Origin: CAZRDB01 sp964598695
GTDB lineage: Bacteria; Armatimonadota; Zipacnadia; UBA1398
Direction of reading: 5' to 3'
Assembly: GCA_964598695.1 (NCBI GenBank)
Contig: CAZRDB010000006.1
Coordinates: 1 to 56,649 of the forward strand
Length of the DNA stretch: 56,649 nucleotides
Of this stretch, positions 8,566 to 16,565 are shown piece after piece. Under the pieces are notes generated by a model. That model made no database searches. It was given only the letters and a program-made list of their open reading frames with translations, and had not been told where the DNA came from. The position numbers were made by a program, and so were the translations under genes. Numbering within the stretch: the first letter of the stretch is position 1; every line of letters starts with the position of its first letter.

Positions 8566-8807
8566 GGCGCGACACCTCCTACACGGTGCCGAGGCAGTTC
8601 GCCACACGCGCCACTCCGCCTCCCCGAGGCCGGCCCGCGGCGCCGCTCTCGGAAGCACGGGAGGAAGGGGTGCGCCCCGCGCGGCCGTAGATTAGGCTAC
8701 GATAGCACCGACCGGGCAGCCGCGGCGCCCGGGGCGGGCCTCACGGCCGGCCCCGGCACTCACGGGCGGGCACGGTTGCCCCTGCGAATGTGGGAGGACG
8801 CGCCTCG

Positions 8808-9623
8808 ATGAGGACCACGCTGCTGGCTCTTCTGCACAGTCTCACTCGACGACGGCCGCTTGGGGTCGCCCTTGTCGCCGGCGCCGCCTATGCGGCGGCG
8901 GCCATCGCACTGCCGCAGTGGGACCTGTTCCACGGTCTCCCCGGCATGCGACCGGCGCTGGCGCTCCTGGTGGTGCTCGCCGTGCTCGGCGGGGCGCCCG
9001 CGGCGGTGGGAGGGCTCCTCGGCGGGTTGGCGATCGGCCTGGCCTCCGATGGTCCGCTGGGGCGGGGCATCCTGCCGGCTCTCGGCGAGGGCCTCGCGAG
9101 CCTGCTGCTCGGGCTGACGGCCTGGAAGGCCGGCTGGCTCGTGCGCGAGCGGCTCCACGGGATCGAGGAAGGGTTGCGGCCTCGGCTGGGCGAGTTCGCC
9201 TGGGACGTGAGTCTGGCCGCCGTCTTCGCCGGGCTTGCGTACACCGCCGCGATCGCATGGGCGGGCGAGGCGCTCCGGGTTCACCCGTTCCCCTACCTCG
9301 CCATCGTCCAAGGCGCGAACAGCCTCCTGGCGCTGGTCGTGCTGACCTTCCCGCTGTTCCTGATCCTGCACCCGATCGCGCGGGCCGCGGGCGTGGTGTG
9401 GTCTGATCCGCGCGGCGATGCCGCCAAGAGTGGCTGGGCGCGAGCGGGCAGGGCCTTCGTCTGGGCCGCCGTCGCGTTCTGCGCCACGGTGGGCTTCGTC
9501 GGGTACCATCGGGTCGCGGCCAGCCTCACGGCGCTCTCGGCCGTGACCGAGATGCAGCCCACGATCTGGCTGATCCAGTTGCCGGCCATCGTCGTCCTGT
9601 GGTGGGGCGCGCTGACCGGCTGA
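8808..9623 (+). CDS. Polytopic membrane protein, ECF S-component-like
   Basis: A 271-residue hydrophobic protein with about six likely membrane helices (for example around residues 18-36, 44-62, 66-80, 130-150, 160-185 and 245-268). The first half, with alternating Gly/Ala/Leu helices and a short loop PQWDLFHGLPGMRP, recalls the substrate-binding S components of energy-coupling-factor vitamin transporters, but I see no diagnostic substrate motif and no EcfA/EcfT gene nearby. ATG 8808 is selected because GGGAGG lies about 10 bases upstream; GTG 8790 is in frame but would include that ribosome site. argC starts 15 bases downstream on the same strand. A generic integral membrane protein is the safe description. 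Confidence 0.6.
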   Translation: MRTTLLALLHSLTRRRPLGVALVAGAAYAAAAIALPQWDLFHGLPGMRPALALLVVLAVLGGAPAAVGGLLGGLAIGLASDGPLGRGILPALGEGLASLLLGLTAWKAGWLVRERLHGIEEGLRPRLGEFAWDVSLAAVFAGLAYTAAIAWAGEALRVHPFPYLAIVQGANSLLALVVLTFPLFLILHPIARAAGVVWSDPRGDAAKSGWARAGRAFVWAAVAFCATVGFVGYHRVAASLTALSAVTEMQPTIWLIQLPAIVVLWWGALTG

Positions 9624-9638
9624 GAAGAGAGGTCACAG

Positions 9639-10697
9639 ATGAACACGATGCCGAAGACCCCGGTGGCAGTGCTCGGAGCCACGGGGTATGGCGGCGCGCT
9701 CTGCGCCGCCAGCCTCATCGCCCACCCCGGGACCGAGCTGATCTACGCCGGCTCGAACACCTACGCGGGCAAGCCGCTCGCCGAGGCTTGCCCGTGGCTC
9801 CGCGGCCTGACCGAGGTCGTCTGCGAGCCGCAGGACGCCGCCCGGGCTGCCGAGCTGGCGGAGATCGTGATCATGGCGGCGCCCAAGGGTGTCGCCATGA
9901 AGTGGGCGCGGCCGGTGCTCGAGAGGGGCCGGCGGATCATCGACCTCAGCGGCGACTTCCGTTTCCGCGATCCGGCGGTCTACGAGGAGTGGTACGGAAT
10001 CGCCCACGCCGCCCCGGAGCTATGCGCCGAGGCCGTGTACGGGATGCCCGAGTTGTGGGCGGAGGCGATCGCGGGGGCCCGTCTGTTGGCCAACCCCGGC
10101 TGCTACCCGACCGGGCCGATCCTCGGACTGTATCCGCTCCTCCAGGAGCGTCTGATCGGATCCGAGGGCCTCATCATCGACGCGAAGTCCGGCGTCTCCG
10201 GCGCCGGGCGCGCGAAGCACGCGCTCGACTACCACTTCCCGGAGTTGAACGAGGGCATGGCGGCCTACCGGATCGGCAGCCACCAGCACACGCCGGAGAT
10301 CGAGCAGATCCTCGCACGCGGCGCGGGGGCGCCCCTGGTCCTCACCTTCACGCCGCAGCTCGTGCCGATCACCCGCGGGATCCTCGAGACCATGTACGCC
10401 ACCCCGCGCGGCGGGGCGACGGCTCGTGAGTGCCGCGAGGCGCTGCAGCGGGCCTACGCGGGCCGGCCCTACGTGCGGGTTCTCCCGGAGGGGGCCTACC
10501 CGGCGACCAAGGCGACCGCGGGGTCGAACTTCTGCGACCTGAACGTCTTCGACGACACGCGTACGGGCCGGGTGGTCGTCGTCGCCGCGCTCGACAACCT
10601 GGGACGCGGCCAGGCCTACATGGCGATCCAGAACCTCAACATCATGCTGGGCTGGGAGGAGAGCCTGGGCATCCCCACAAGCCCGCAGTTCCCCTAG
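9639..10697 (+). CDS. argC: N-acetyl-gamma-glutamyl-phosphate reductase
   Basis: NADPH-dependent reduction of N-acetylglutamyl phosphate to the semialdehyde, the third step of arginine synthesis; cytoplasmic. The 352-residue protein has the Rossmann motif GATGYGG (13-19), the catalytic cysteine in NPGCYPT (C155), the loop DAKSGVSGAGR, and the histidine segment IGSHQHTPEIEQ. The length is normal for the type 1 enzyme. ATG 9639 follows GAGAGGT at good spacing. No argJ, argB or argD is adjacent, so the pathway is scattered or lies outside the window. It probably forms an operon with the membrane gene upstream; the gene downstream starts after 67 bases with its own ribosome site. Confidence 0.96.
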   Translation: MNTMPKTPVAVLGATGYGGALCAASLIAHPGTELIYAGSNTYAGKPLAEACPWLRGLTEVVCEPQDAARAAELAEIVIMAAPKGVAMKWARPVLERGRRIIDLSGDFRFRDPAVYEEWYGIAHAAPELCAEAVYGMPELWAEAIAGARLLANPGCYPTGPILGLYPLLQERLIGSEGLIIDAKSGVSGAGRAKHALDYHFPELNEGMAAYRIGSHQHTPEIEQILARGAGAPLVLTFTPQLVPITRGILETMYATPRGGATARECREALQRAYAGRPYVRVLPEGAYPATKATAGSNFCDLNVFDDTRTGRVVVVAALDNLGRGQAYMAIQNLNIMLGWEESLGIPTSPQFP

Positions 10698-10764
10698 CGG
10701 GACGAGCCGAGGGTGAAGGCCACGCGGCTGCCGGACGTCGCGAGTAGAGGAGACGAAGGAGGCG

Positions 10765-11826
10765 TTGGCGATCGATCCCGCAGCGTGGCGCGGCCGCATC
10801 CGCGTGTTGTCGCTGGCAGCCCTCGTGCTCCTGGTCCCCCTGAGCGTGGGCACGCTGCTCAAGCTCGGGCGGGCCGTCCACGGCCAGAAGCAGGCCGCGA
10901 TGTCGCTCGGCTGCCGCGAGAACCTCATGCAGCTCGGCGTCGCGATGCGCCAGTACTCCGTCGACGCCGACGGCCACCTCCCGCCGCCGGAGCGGTGGGG
11001 CGACTGCCTGCTCGAGCGCGTGGGCAGCGACACGGTCTTCTCCTGCCCGGCCGACCCGGCCCGGGCGCGCACCTCGTACGCCCTGAACGCCGCGGCCGCG
11101 CGCGGGCGGCTCGACGCGCTGCTCGACCCGCCCGGTGTGCCCCTGCTCTACGATTCGGCCCGCCGGATGTGGAACGCGCGCGATCCCTTGCCGGAGCTGT
11201 GCAATCCGCCGCGCCACACGGTCCGCTCGGAAGACGGCAGGAGCCGGGTCCTGGCGAACAACGTGCTGTTCGCCGACGGCTCGGTGCGGCTCTGCGGCCC
11301 GTACGACGCGCTGGGCGAGGCGGCGTGGCCGGAGAGTGCCTCGCCCGACGAACCCGACGTCGAGCAATGCCCGCCGTTCGTCGGCGCCTCGCTCCTCTTC
11401 GTGGGGCCGGCGGCCCTGGGTCTCCGGACCGAGTACCCGGCCGGCTGGCGGGCGGTCCGCGAGGGCGCCTCGGTCACGTTCGCGCCGGAGGGGGGTGCGG
11501 GCGAGCGAGTCACGCTGCGGCGCGCCGAGGACGTCCCGGCCTCTCCGACGGAGGGACTTCCCCCGGAGGCGCAGATCGTGCGGCGATTCCGTGTGGACGT
11601 CTCCGTTCGAGGCGACTGGCCGGTCGTCGCCGAGGGCGTCGAGGTCAGCGCGGGAGGCCTCCGCAAGGCCCGCGTGGTGGTCCCGGTGGAGCCGAGGCTT
11701 CTCGTGGTGCTGGCGGCGCCGGAGGGGCAGTGGAATGGGCTCGAGCCGGCCCTCTACCTCCCGCTCGCCTCGCTGCAGCTCGAGGGCCGAGCCTCGGCGA
11801 CGCCCGAGAGCGAGACGGGGCCCTGA
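10765..11826 (+). CDS. Membrane-anchored H-X9-DG-type protein
   Basis: A 353-residue protein with one N-terminal membrane helix (about residues 14-33). Residues 48-185 resemble the C-terminal part of pseudopilin-like DUF1559 (H-X9-DG) proteins common in Planctomycetota and Armatimonadota: CRENLMQLGVAMRQYSVDADGHLP, then FSCPADP, SYALN and VLFADGSV. The N-terminus lacks the prepilin peptidase site (Gly followed by Phe/Met-Thr-Leu-x-Glu), so it is not an ordinary pseudopilin. Residues about 210-345 form a second domain (LRTEYPAGWRAV start) that I also see in the proteins at 25316-26848 and 27913-29244. The TTG start at 10765 sits 2-4 bases after GAAGGAGG, a little close. Function is unknown; an extracytoplasmic role is likely. 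Confidence 0.65.
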   Translation: MAIDPAAWRGRIRVLSLAALVLLVPLSVGTLLKLGRAVHGQKQAAMSLGCRENLMQLGVAMRQYSVDADGHLPPPERWGDCLLERVGSDTVFSCPADPARARTSYALNAAAARGRLDALLDPPGVPLLYDSARRMWNARDPLPELCNPPRHTVRSEDGRSRVLANNVLFADGSVRLCGPYDALGEAAWPESASPDEPDVEQCPPFVGASLLFVGPAALGLRTEYPAGWRAVREGASVTFAPEGGAGERVTLRRAEDVPASPTEGLPPEAQIVRRFRVDVSVRGDWPVVAEGVEVSAGGLRKARVVVPVEPRLLVVLAAPEGQWNGLEPALYLPLASLQLEGRASATPESETGP

Positions 11827-11945
11827 GCCGATCGCACCCCACACGCCCCGGCGGCGGTCCTGCCCGTAGAGGAACCTCGCCGCCCCCGCGGAACACCCAC
11901 ACCGGTGCGGGGCGTCGCGGGGGGCGGGCAGGAAGGCACGGGCAG

Positions 11946-12623
11946 ATGACTCACCTGATGCGCGTTCTGGTCTTCTCCCTCGCGGCGGCCGCCCTGCCGT
12001 TGCTCCCCGGCGCCGCTCCGGCCTACCCACTCTCCGACGTTCCCCACGACCACCCCGCCGCGCCCGACGTGGGGCTGCTGTGGCGTGAGGGGATCATCCG
12101 CGGCACCACCCGCGATGCCCGCTGCTTCGAGGGCGACCGGCGCCTCACGGAGCCGGAGGCGGTCTGCCTGGCGGCCCGGCTCTCGGCCGCGGTGAACGTC
12201 CAGTTGGTTCGGCGCTGCGGAGACACGATCGACGCCTACCTCGACCGGTGGTACGCCGGCAGGGGCTCGCTCCCCGGCTGCCCCTACCGCCGCGGACACT
12301 GGGCGGAGCGGGAGTGGGTCTACCTCCGCGCGGTGCGCGCTCCGGGCGTCGCCGTGCTGGATGGGTGGCCCTCACCGCTGCCGACGCGCTACGAGGCCGC
12401 GATCAGCGCGGCCCGGGTCCTGCGGCAGGCCCGGGAGGCCGCTGAGAGCCCACTGGTGGAACGGGTGGAGTCCGACCTCCAGGCGGCCGGCGGCGATGAC
12501 AACGAGACGGCCGACATCAACTGGATCCCGGAGTGTGATGGGCACGAGGAAGACCACGCCGGGCCGGCGCTCGAGGGGCCGCCCGGGCTCGTGAGCCCGC
12601 CTAGTCCTCCCGCGGAGAGATGA
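11946..12623 (+). CDS. Exported protein with one S-layer-homology domain
   Basis: A 225-residue exported protein. The ATG at 11946 lies about 9 bases after AGGAAGG; an inner ATG at 11958 is possible. A signal peptide (RVLVFSLAAAALPLLPGAAPA) precedes an SLH-like module at about 28-75: YPLSDVPHDHPAAPDVGLLWREGIIRG, then FEGDRRLTEPEA. SLH modules bind pyruvylated cell-wall polymers or, in some diderms, the outer-membrane/S-layer complex, usually in sets of three. Only one clear copy is present, followed by a Cys-containing helical part and an acidic, Pro/Gly-rich tail. Its 3' end overlaps the convergent jag gene by 23 bases. The binding function is inferred from the domain only. Confidence 0.65.
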   Translation: MTHLMRVLVFSLAAAALPLLPGAAPAYPLSDVPHDHPAAPDVGLLWREGIIRGTTRDARCFEGDRRLTEPEAVCLAARLSAAVNVQLVRRCGDTIDAYLDRWYAGRGSLPGCPYRRGHWAEREWVYLRAVRAPGVAVLDGWPSPLPTRYEAAISAARVLRQAREAAESPLVERVESDLQAAGGDDNETADINWIPECDGHEEDHAGPALEGPPGLVSPPSPPAER

Positions 12624-13074
12624 TCAGCGCGCGATCGTCGCCCTCGCCCTCGCTGTACGTGAAGACCTCGGGGTCATCGGCCAGTGCGATGTGGACGATC
12701 CGGCGCTCGTGGGCGCGCAGGCTCTCGAGAACCGCCTCCCGGCCGGTCTCCTTCACGCTCGCGGCGACCCGGAGGGCCTGCTCGGTGAGCGCGTGCGTCC
12801 GGCGGTCGCGGTAGCCCTCCGCATCGAGCAGGAGCCGAGCCGAGGTGCCGGTCTGGCGGTGGAGCATCACCGAGGCGATGAGCTGCAGGGCCGAGAGGGT
12901 ATCGCCGTGGTGGCCGATCACGATCCCGACATCGGTGCCGGCCATGTCGACGACGATCTGCTCCTCGTCCTCGTCGGCCACCGTTGCGAGCACGTTGAGC
13001 CCCATGCGGTCGAGCAGCTCCTGCACGATGATCCGGGCCTCTTCGGACGGCGGGCGCTCCACGGTCTCAGTCAT
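12601..13074 (-). CDS. jag: KH/R3H RNA-binding protein Jag (KhpB)
   Basis: A 157-residue single-strand nucleic-acid-binding protein of the Jag/KhpB family, often encoded next to yidC and acting with KhpA as an RNA chaperone. The KH-type core shows GIVIGHHGDTLSALQ (around residues 50-65), the GxxG-like RNA loop. The R3H part ends with ERRIVHIALADDPEVFTYSEGEG and RALIISPR, the Jag signature. It is short because the N-terminal Jag-N domain is missing, as in many non-Firmicute homologues. ATG 13074 is taken; GTG 13083 is in frame but neither start has a convincing ribosome site. It lies 47 bases downstream of yidC in the same direction, the standard order. Confidence 0.9.
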   Translation of the reverse strand: MTETVERPPSEEARIIVQELLDRMGLNVLATVADEDEEQIVVDMAGTDVGIVIGHHGDTLSALQLIASVMLHRQTGTSARLLLDAEGYRDRRTHALTEQALRVAASVKETGREAVLESLRAHERRIVHIALADDPEVFTYSEGEGDDRALIISPRED

Positions 13075-13121
13075 GCCGCACACTCGCTTTCGTCACGCGC
13101 CGGGCGCGTTGGGATGTGTCG

Positions 13122-14690
13122 CTAGGACTTGGCTCCGCTCTTGGGGCGGCCCGAGCCGGTCCGGGCCTTCCCGTCCCCGCTCGGGGCCTGGTTCTTGTTC
13201 GCCTCGCGCGCGGCCGATGCCTCCGCGTCGGCCCCCGATTCGGGACGACCGTTCAGTGCCGGCGCGAACAGGCGCGACAGGAACGACTCCTTCTTGACGC
13301 CCGCCCCCTCCACCGCGATCTCCTCGCCGGTGCGCTCCACGACCGTGCCGGCAACCGGCTTCGCGCGGGAGGCGGCCGCCGCGCTCGACTTGCCGGCGCC
13401 CCGACGGGCCTCCGGGGTCTCGCGCCGGGCCTTCTCCGGCTTCGGCTGCAACTCGGGAGGGAGGGAGGCGATGACTGCGGCGTCGCCGCCACCGCGCTCC
13501 CACTGCCGCGCGAACAACAGGGTCTGGAAGGTCGAGAAGAACAGGAAGATGGTCCAGTAGAGGATGAACGCCGACGGCACCTGCTGCATCATGAAGAAGA
13601 ACATGATCGGCATCATGTAGGTCATCATCTGCTGGGTCTTCTGCTGCTGCGGGTCGGCAGACGGTTGCTGCGGCTGCAGCTTCATCGAGACCACGAACGA
13701 CAGCGTGTAGCAGACGAGCAGGATCGTGTCGGGCCGCTGCAGCGTCTCGATCCACAGGAAGCTGCCCTGGCCGAGTGGGTAGGCGTAGTGGCGCACGGCG
13801 TTGTAGACGGGGATCAGGACCGCCATCTGCAGCAGCGAGGAGATGCAGCCGGAGCGCATCGAGATCCCGTACTGCTTCATCAGCGCCTGCTGCTTCTGCA
13901 TGACCTTGAGCTGGTCGTCCTTGTGGCGCTCCTTCAGCTCGGCGATCTGCGGCTGGATCACCTTCATCTTGGCGCCCATGATCTTGCCGGCCTTGTAGCC
14001 CCATGCCGTGAGCGGCCACAGGAGCAGGCGGGCCAGCAGCCCCAGCAGGATCAGGCCGCAGGCGTAGGCGTACTCGGGATGCGCCGCGGGGTTGAAGACG
14101 CCCACCAGGCCGTCGAGCAGCCTGTAGAGGATGCCCTTCTGGTAGACCGGGTCCAGCTCGCGCGCGGCGACCTCTGCGGCCGCGAACTTCGCGTTGGGGT
14201 CGCCGTCGCCGTGGGGGTCCCAGACGGCCTGGTTGTAGATGTTGCCGAGCCTGCCGAGGTGCTTGACGAACAGCTTCTCGTCCTGGAGGTGGTCGCGCGC
14301 GATCCGCCCGGCCTGAAACGAGGCGTGGGCGGTGTAGGGGCTGCCACGGAACTCGCCGCCGAACTTGGCGTAGTGGTCGTAGGCCTTCTGGTAGAAACCG
14401 GCCTGCTCGTACGCGACGGCGACCATCAGGCGGTACCGCTGGGCCTGCTCGGACTTGGGGTCCTGGGCGATGAGCGCTTCGAGGTCGCGAACCTGTTCAT
14501 CGACCTGCTTCTCCGGGTCGACCTCGGCGACGGCCGCGACCGGGGTCGCCTCCCGGAGCGCCTGCTCCTGCTGCAGTGCCTTCTGCTTGTTGCTCATGGT
14601 GAACCAGAGCCACAGGTAGGGGATCATCATCAGGAGCATGAACAGCCGCATGCGTCGCTGGCGCTCCTGCAGTTGGGGGTCGTTAGCCAT
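13122..14690 (-). CDS. yidC: Membrane protein insertase YidC/Oxa1 with helical-repeat insert
   Basis: Inserts and folds inner-membrane proteins, alone or with SecYEG. The 522-residue protein begins with a membrane helix (15-31). The conserved groove arginine is R221 in LLARLLLWPLT, followed by the coiled cytoplasmic hairpin MKVIQPQIAELKERHKDD, SGCISSLLQMAVLIPVYNA, and later helices around MMTYMMPIMFFFMM and PSAFILYWTIFLFFSTFQT. In place of the periplasmic beta-sandwich (P1) of proteobacterial YidC, residues about 60-195 are alpha-helical and TPR-like. The C-terminal ~100 residues are basic, low-complexity and Lys/Ala/Gly-rich, possibly ribosome-binding. ATG 14690 follows GGGAGCGC; the yidD stop overlaps it in the sequence ATGGCTAA. 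The core assignment is secure. Confidence 0.95.
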   Translation of the reverse strand: MANDPQLQERQRRMRLFMLLMMIPYLWLWFTMSNKQKALQQEQALREATPVAAVAEVDPEKQVDEQVRDLEALIAQDPKSEQAQRYRLMVAVAYEQAGFYQKAYDHYAKFGGEFRGSPYTAHASFQAGRIARDHLQDEKLFVKHLGRLGNIYNQAVWDPHGDGDPNAKFAAAEVAARELDPVYQKGILYRLLDGLVGVFNPAAHPEYAYACGLILLGLLARLLLWPLTAWGYKAGKIMGAKMKVIQPQIAELKERHKDDQLKVMQKQQALMKQYGISMRSGCISSLLQMAVLIPVYNAVRHYAYPLGQGSFLWIETLQRPDTILLVCYTLSFVVSMKLQPQQPSADPQQQKTQQMMTYMMPIMFFFMMQQVPSAFILYWTIFLFFSTFQTLLFARQWERGGGDAAVIASLPPELQPKPEKARRETPEARRGAGKSSAAAASRAKPVAGTVVERTGEEIAVEGAGVKKESFLSRLFAPALNGRPESGADAEASAAREANKNQAPSGDGKARTGSGRPKSGAKS

Positions 14691-15003
14691 CCAAGCGCTC
14701 CCTTGTCCTCCGGCTACGGGGCTCCGGCACCGGGTCGTCTCCACCCGGGCAGAAGGGGTTGCACCGGAGGATCCGCCAGCAACCCAAGATGATGCCGCGG
14801 ATGACCCCGTGTCGGAGGATCGCCTCCGCGGCGTACTGCGAACAGGAGGGGGAGAACCGGCACATCGGCGGGAGGATCCGGCTCAGCGTGCACTGGTAGA
14901 CCCGGATCGGTACGACGACAGCCCTCCTCCACCAGGGGGCGCTCCGTGCGGGCTCGATCGGGCCGCCCGCCTGCTCACTCGAACCGGGGTCCTGCGGGCA
15001 CAC
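14683..15003 (-). CDS. yidD: Membrane protein insertion efficiency factor YidD
   Basis: A small membrane-associated protein that assists YidC-dependent insertion. The hallmark block is complete: PIRVYQCTLSRILPPMCRF, then SPSCSQYAAEAI, HGVIRGIILGCWRILRC and NPFCPGGDDPVP. The 106-residue form begins at GTG 15003 after TAGGGAG; a GTG at 15024 overlapping the rnpA stop would add seven residues. YidD usually has 70-85 residues, so the polar N-terminal ~30 residues are extra and the true start may lie further in, although no better start with a ribosome site is visible. The stop lies inside the first codons of yidC (8-base overlap), implying translational coupling. Confidence 0.93.
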   Translation of the reverse strand: MCPQDPGSSEQAGGPIEPARSAPWWRRAVVVPIRVYQCTLSRILPPMCRFSPSCSQYAAEAILRHGVIRGIILGCWRILRCNPFCPGGDDPVPEPRSRRTRERLDG

Positions 15004-15014
15004 GGGGGGGCTCC

Positions 15015-15422
15015 CTAGCTCCACCGGGCCGCGTCCGGTTCCAGCCGGAGACCGGCCCGTCGGAGGATCTCCGTCACGGCGCGGTAGAGCTGCGCGAAGC
15101 TCATGGCCTCGGCCGCGGGCTTGGCTCGGAAGACCAGGTCCACGGGGGCCGCATCGCGGCGGATCTCCCGCCGGACCACTTCGCGCACCACGCGCCGCAC
15201 GCGGTTTCGGACATGCGCCTTGCCAACCTGGCGGCTCACGACCACACAGAGCCTGTGCTCCGAGGCGCCGCCGTTGCGGATCCGCGCGTTCCCCGCCTCG
15301 CTCGCGTAGCTGCGGCCGGTGCGCAGAACGCCGCGGATCTCATCGCCGCGCGCCAAGCGCCCCAACGTCAACCGCTGCGCGCCGCCCCCCGCGGCGCACG
15401 CGGGCAACTCCCGCTCCTGCAC
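15015..15422 (-). CDS. rnpA: Ribonuclease P protein component
   Basis: Basic protein subunit of RNase P, which trims the 5' leader of pre-tRNAs together with the catalytic RNA RnpB (not in this window). The family signature is present: RLCVVVSRQVGKAHVRNRVRRVVRE, with the RNR motif in a Lys/Arg-rich helix, and an N-terminal LGRLARGDEIRGVLRTGR segment equivalent to the usual start. I chose GTG 15422 (135 residues) because GGAGGT sits 10 bases upstream; TTG 15455, six bases past the rpmH stop, and TTG 15407 after AGGAG are alternatives. The gene lies between rpmH and yidD, the universal arrangement. Confidence 0.93.
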   Translation of the reverse strand: MQERELPACAAGGGAQRLTLGRLARGDEIRGVLRTGRSYASEAGNARIRNGGASEHRLCVVVSRQVGKAHVRNRVRRVVREVVRREIRRDAAPVDLVFRAKPAAEAMSFAQLYRAVTEILRRAGLRLEPDAARWS

Positions 15423-15461
15423 GTGCGGTCTGACCTCCACGCCCTCCACGGGCAAGCAGCC

Positions 15462-15596
15462 TCAGGCGCTCAGGACCTTGCGGCCGCGCGCGCGACGGCG
15501 ACGGATAACCCTCCGCCCGCCCGGGCTGCTCATGCGGTGCAGGAAGCCATGACGACGGCTCCGGCGGCGCCTGTTCGGCTGATACGTGCGCTTCAT
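15462..15596 (-). CDS. rpmH: 50S ribosomal protein L34
   Basis: A 44-residue, highly basic large-subunit ribosomal protein. The sequence starts MKRTYQPNRRRR, continues HGFLHRM and ends RRRRARGRKVLSA, an unmistakable L34. ATG 15596 is fixed by homology, since L34 nearly always begins MKRTY/MKRTF; there is no strong ribosome site before it. It is the first gene of rpmH-rnpA-yidD-yidC-jag. dnaA, the usual divergent neighbour in many bacteria, is not present; the gene behind it is a PAP2 phosphatase on the same strand. Confidence 0.98.
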   Translation of the reverse strand: MKRTYQPNRRRRSRRHGFLHRMSSPGGRRVIRRRRARGRKVLSA

Positions 15597-15693
15597 CCAG
15601 TACACACCCATTCGGCCCGACGGCTCGGCGTCGGGGAGATCGTGCTTCACGGCAAGAGGCGCGACTACCGGCGGCAGTCGTGCCAGGCGTATG

Positions 15694-15722
15694 ATCCTAG
15701 CACACGCGGGAGTCGTCGACAA
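15694..15722 (-). promoter_or_regulatory. Sigma70-type promoter for the rpmH operon
   Basis: On the minus strand TTGTCG (15722-15717) and TAGGAT (15699-15694) are separated by exactly 17 bases. Four of six bases match the -35 consensus and four of six match the -10 consensus. Transcription would start near 15687, giving a leader of about 90 bases before rpmH. It is the only good match in the gap in front of this ribosomal gene. Confidence 0.65.
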
Positions 15723-15757
15723 GCGTCCCGGCCCGATCCGGCCCCACCCCGTACGCG

Positions 15758-15787
15758 GGTTGGGGCCGACCGAAGTCGGCCCCAACC
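15758..15787 (-). terminator. Perfect 13-bp hairpin with UUCG tetraloop
   Basis: GGTTGGGGCCGAC (15758-15770) pairs perfectly with GTCGGCCCCAACC (15775-15787). On the minus strand the four-base loop reads UUCG closed by C-G, the exceptionally stable cUUCGg tetraloop. It lies downstream of the PAP2 phosphatase gene and upstream of the rpmH promoter, so it probably ends PAP2 transcription. No U-tract follows, so rho-independent termination is not assured. Confidence 0.55.
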
Positions 15788-15911
15788 TACCAGAGGAGTA
15801 AGCCAGCGAAGCGGGGAGTCAGGCCGCTTCATTAGGTAGGACGTTCCCGGGCCGTTTTGGTTGCGAAGGATTCTCATTACTGCGGGAAACGCCGCTCCAT
15901 TGCAGGATTCG

Positions 15912-16544
15912 CTACCAGCGGGCCCGGAGGAGCGACACGCCCGACGGGTGCAGGGCCGGCCCCACGCGCACCTCGCCGGAGCCGATGCGCCAGGTCCGCT
16001 GCAGGTGACGGACGATCGAGTGGTCGCGGTGCATCGCCCAGTCGGAGACACCGATCCCCAGCAGCCCGCCCACGATCACCTCGCTCCAGCGATGGCGACC
16101 GAGCACGACGCGCGAGTAGGCCACGGCTCCGGCCCAGGCATACCAGAGAGGGGTGAGGGTCGGGTACTCGCGGCTCAAGGCCGTCGCGAGCGAGAACGCG
16201 GCCGAGCTGTGGCCGCTCGGGAAGCTCTCGCGCCCTCCCCCGCTCGGTCTCGGCGCCCGGATGGTGTACTTCAGGACCTGGGTCGCGAGGCCGGTCCACA
16301 GCGCGGCGTCGCCGACCCGGCGGAAGAACCGCTCGCCGTCGTCCTCATCCGCGGCCGAGAGCAGAAGGGCAAGCCCGATCGCGTGGCCCGCGTAGTCGTT
16401 CGACAGGCGGTGGGCCCAGTACGGTCGTGTGATCGCGGGGCCGGAGTCGGCCTGAAGGGCGCCGAAGTCGGCGACCGCGCTCAAGGGAGGGGGGCTCCCG
16501 AGGCCCGCGAGGAGTGTCACGACCAGGGGCAGAGCGGAGGTCAC
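15912..16544 (-). CDS. PAP2-family phosphatase, exported
   Basis: A 210-residue acid-phosphatase-fold protein, probably acting outside the cytoplasm on lipid phosphates or phosphate esters. The three PAP2 motifs are in order: K92-x6-RP (KYTIRAPRP), PSGHS (109-113) and SR-x5-H (S144-R145, H151). The final acidic residue of motif 3, normally Asp, is Glu155. A hydrophobic N-terminus (residues 4-18) can serve as a signal peptide, and further hydrophobic helices are short. The GTG start at 16544 is the first available, with no strong ribosome site. It follows the lipoprotein gene by 21 bases and is probably the last gene of the miaB operon. The substrate is unknown. Confidence 0.85.
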   Translation of the reverse strand: MTSALPLVVTLLAGLGSPPPLSAVADFGALQADSGPAITRPYWAHRLSNDYAGHAIGLALLLSAADEDDGERFFRRVGDAALWTGLATQVLKYTIRAPRPSGGGRESFPSGHSSAAFSLATALSREYPTLTPLWYAWAGAVAYSRVVLGRHRWSEVIVGGLLGIGVSDWAMHRDHSIVRHLQRTWRIGSGEVRVGPALHPSGVSLLRARW

Positions 16545-16565
16545 CGCGGCACGCGCGCCCTTCCT

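Larger units (their letters stand above)
15597..15911. other. Gap between the PAP2 gene and rpmH
   Basis: This 315-base stretch holds the rpmH promoter and the UUCG hairpin given separately. The remainder (about 15790-15911) is slightly less GC-rich than its surroundings. I found no open frame with a ribosome site, no tRNA-like cloverleaf and no cluster of DnaA boxes, although rpmH often lies near the origin. Confidence 0.5.

Noticed and set aside
15597..15911. A replication origin next to rpmH
   Set aside because: dnaA and dnaN are absent and I see no cluster of TTATCCACA-like boxes, so the rpmH position alone is not enough.
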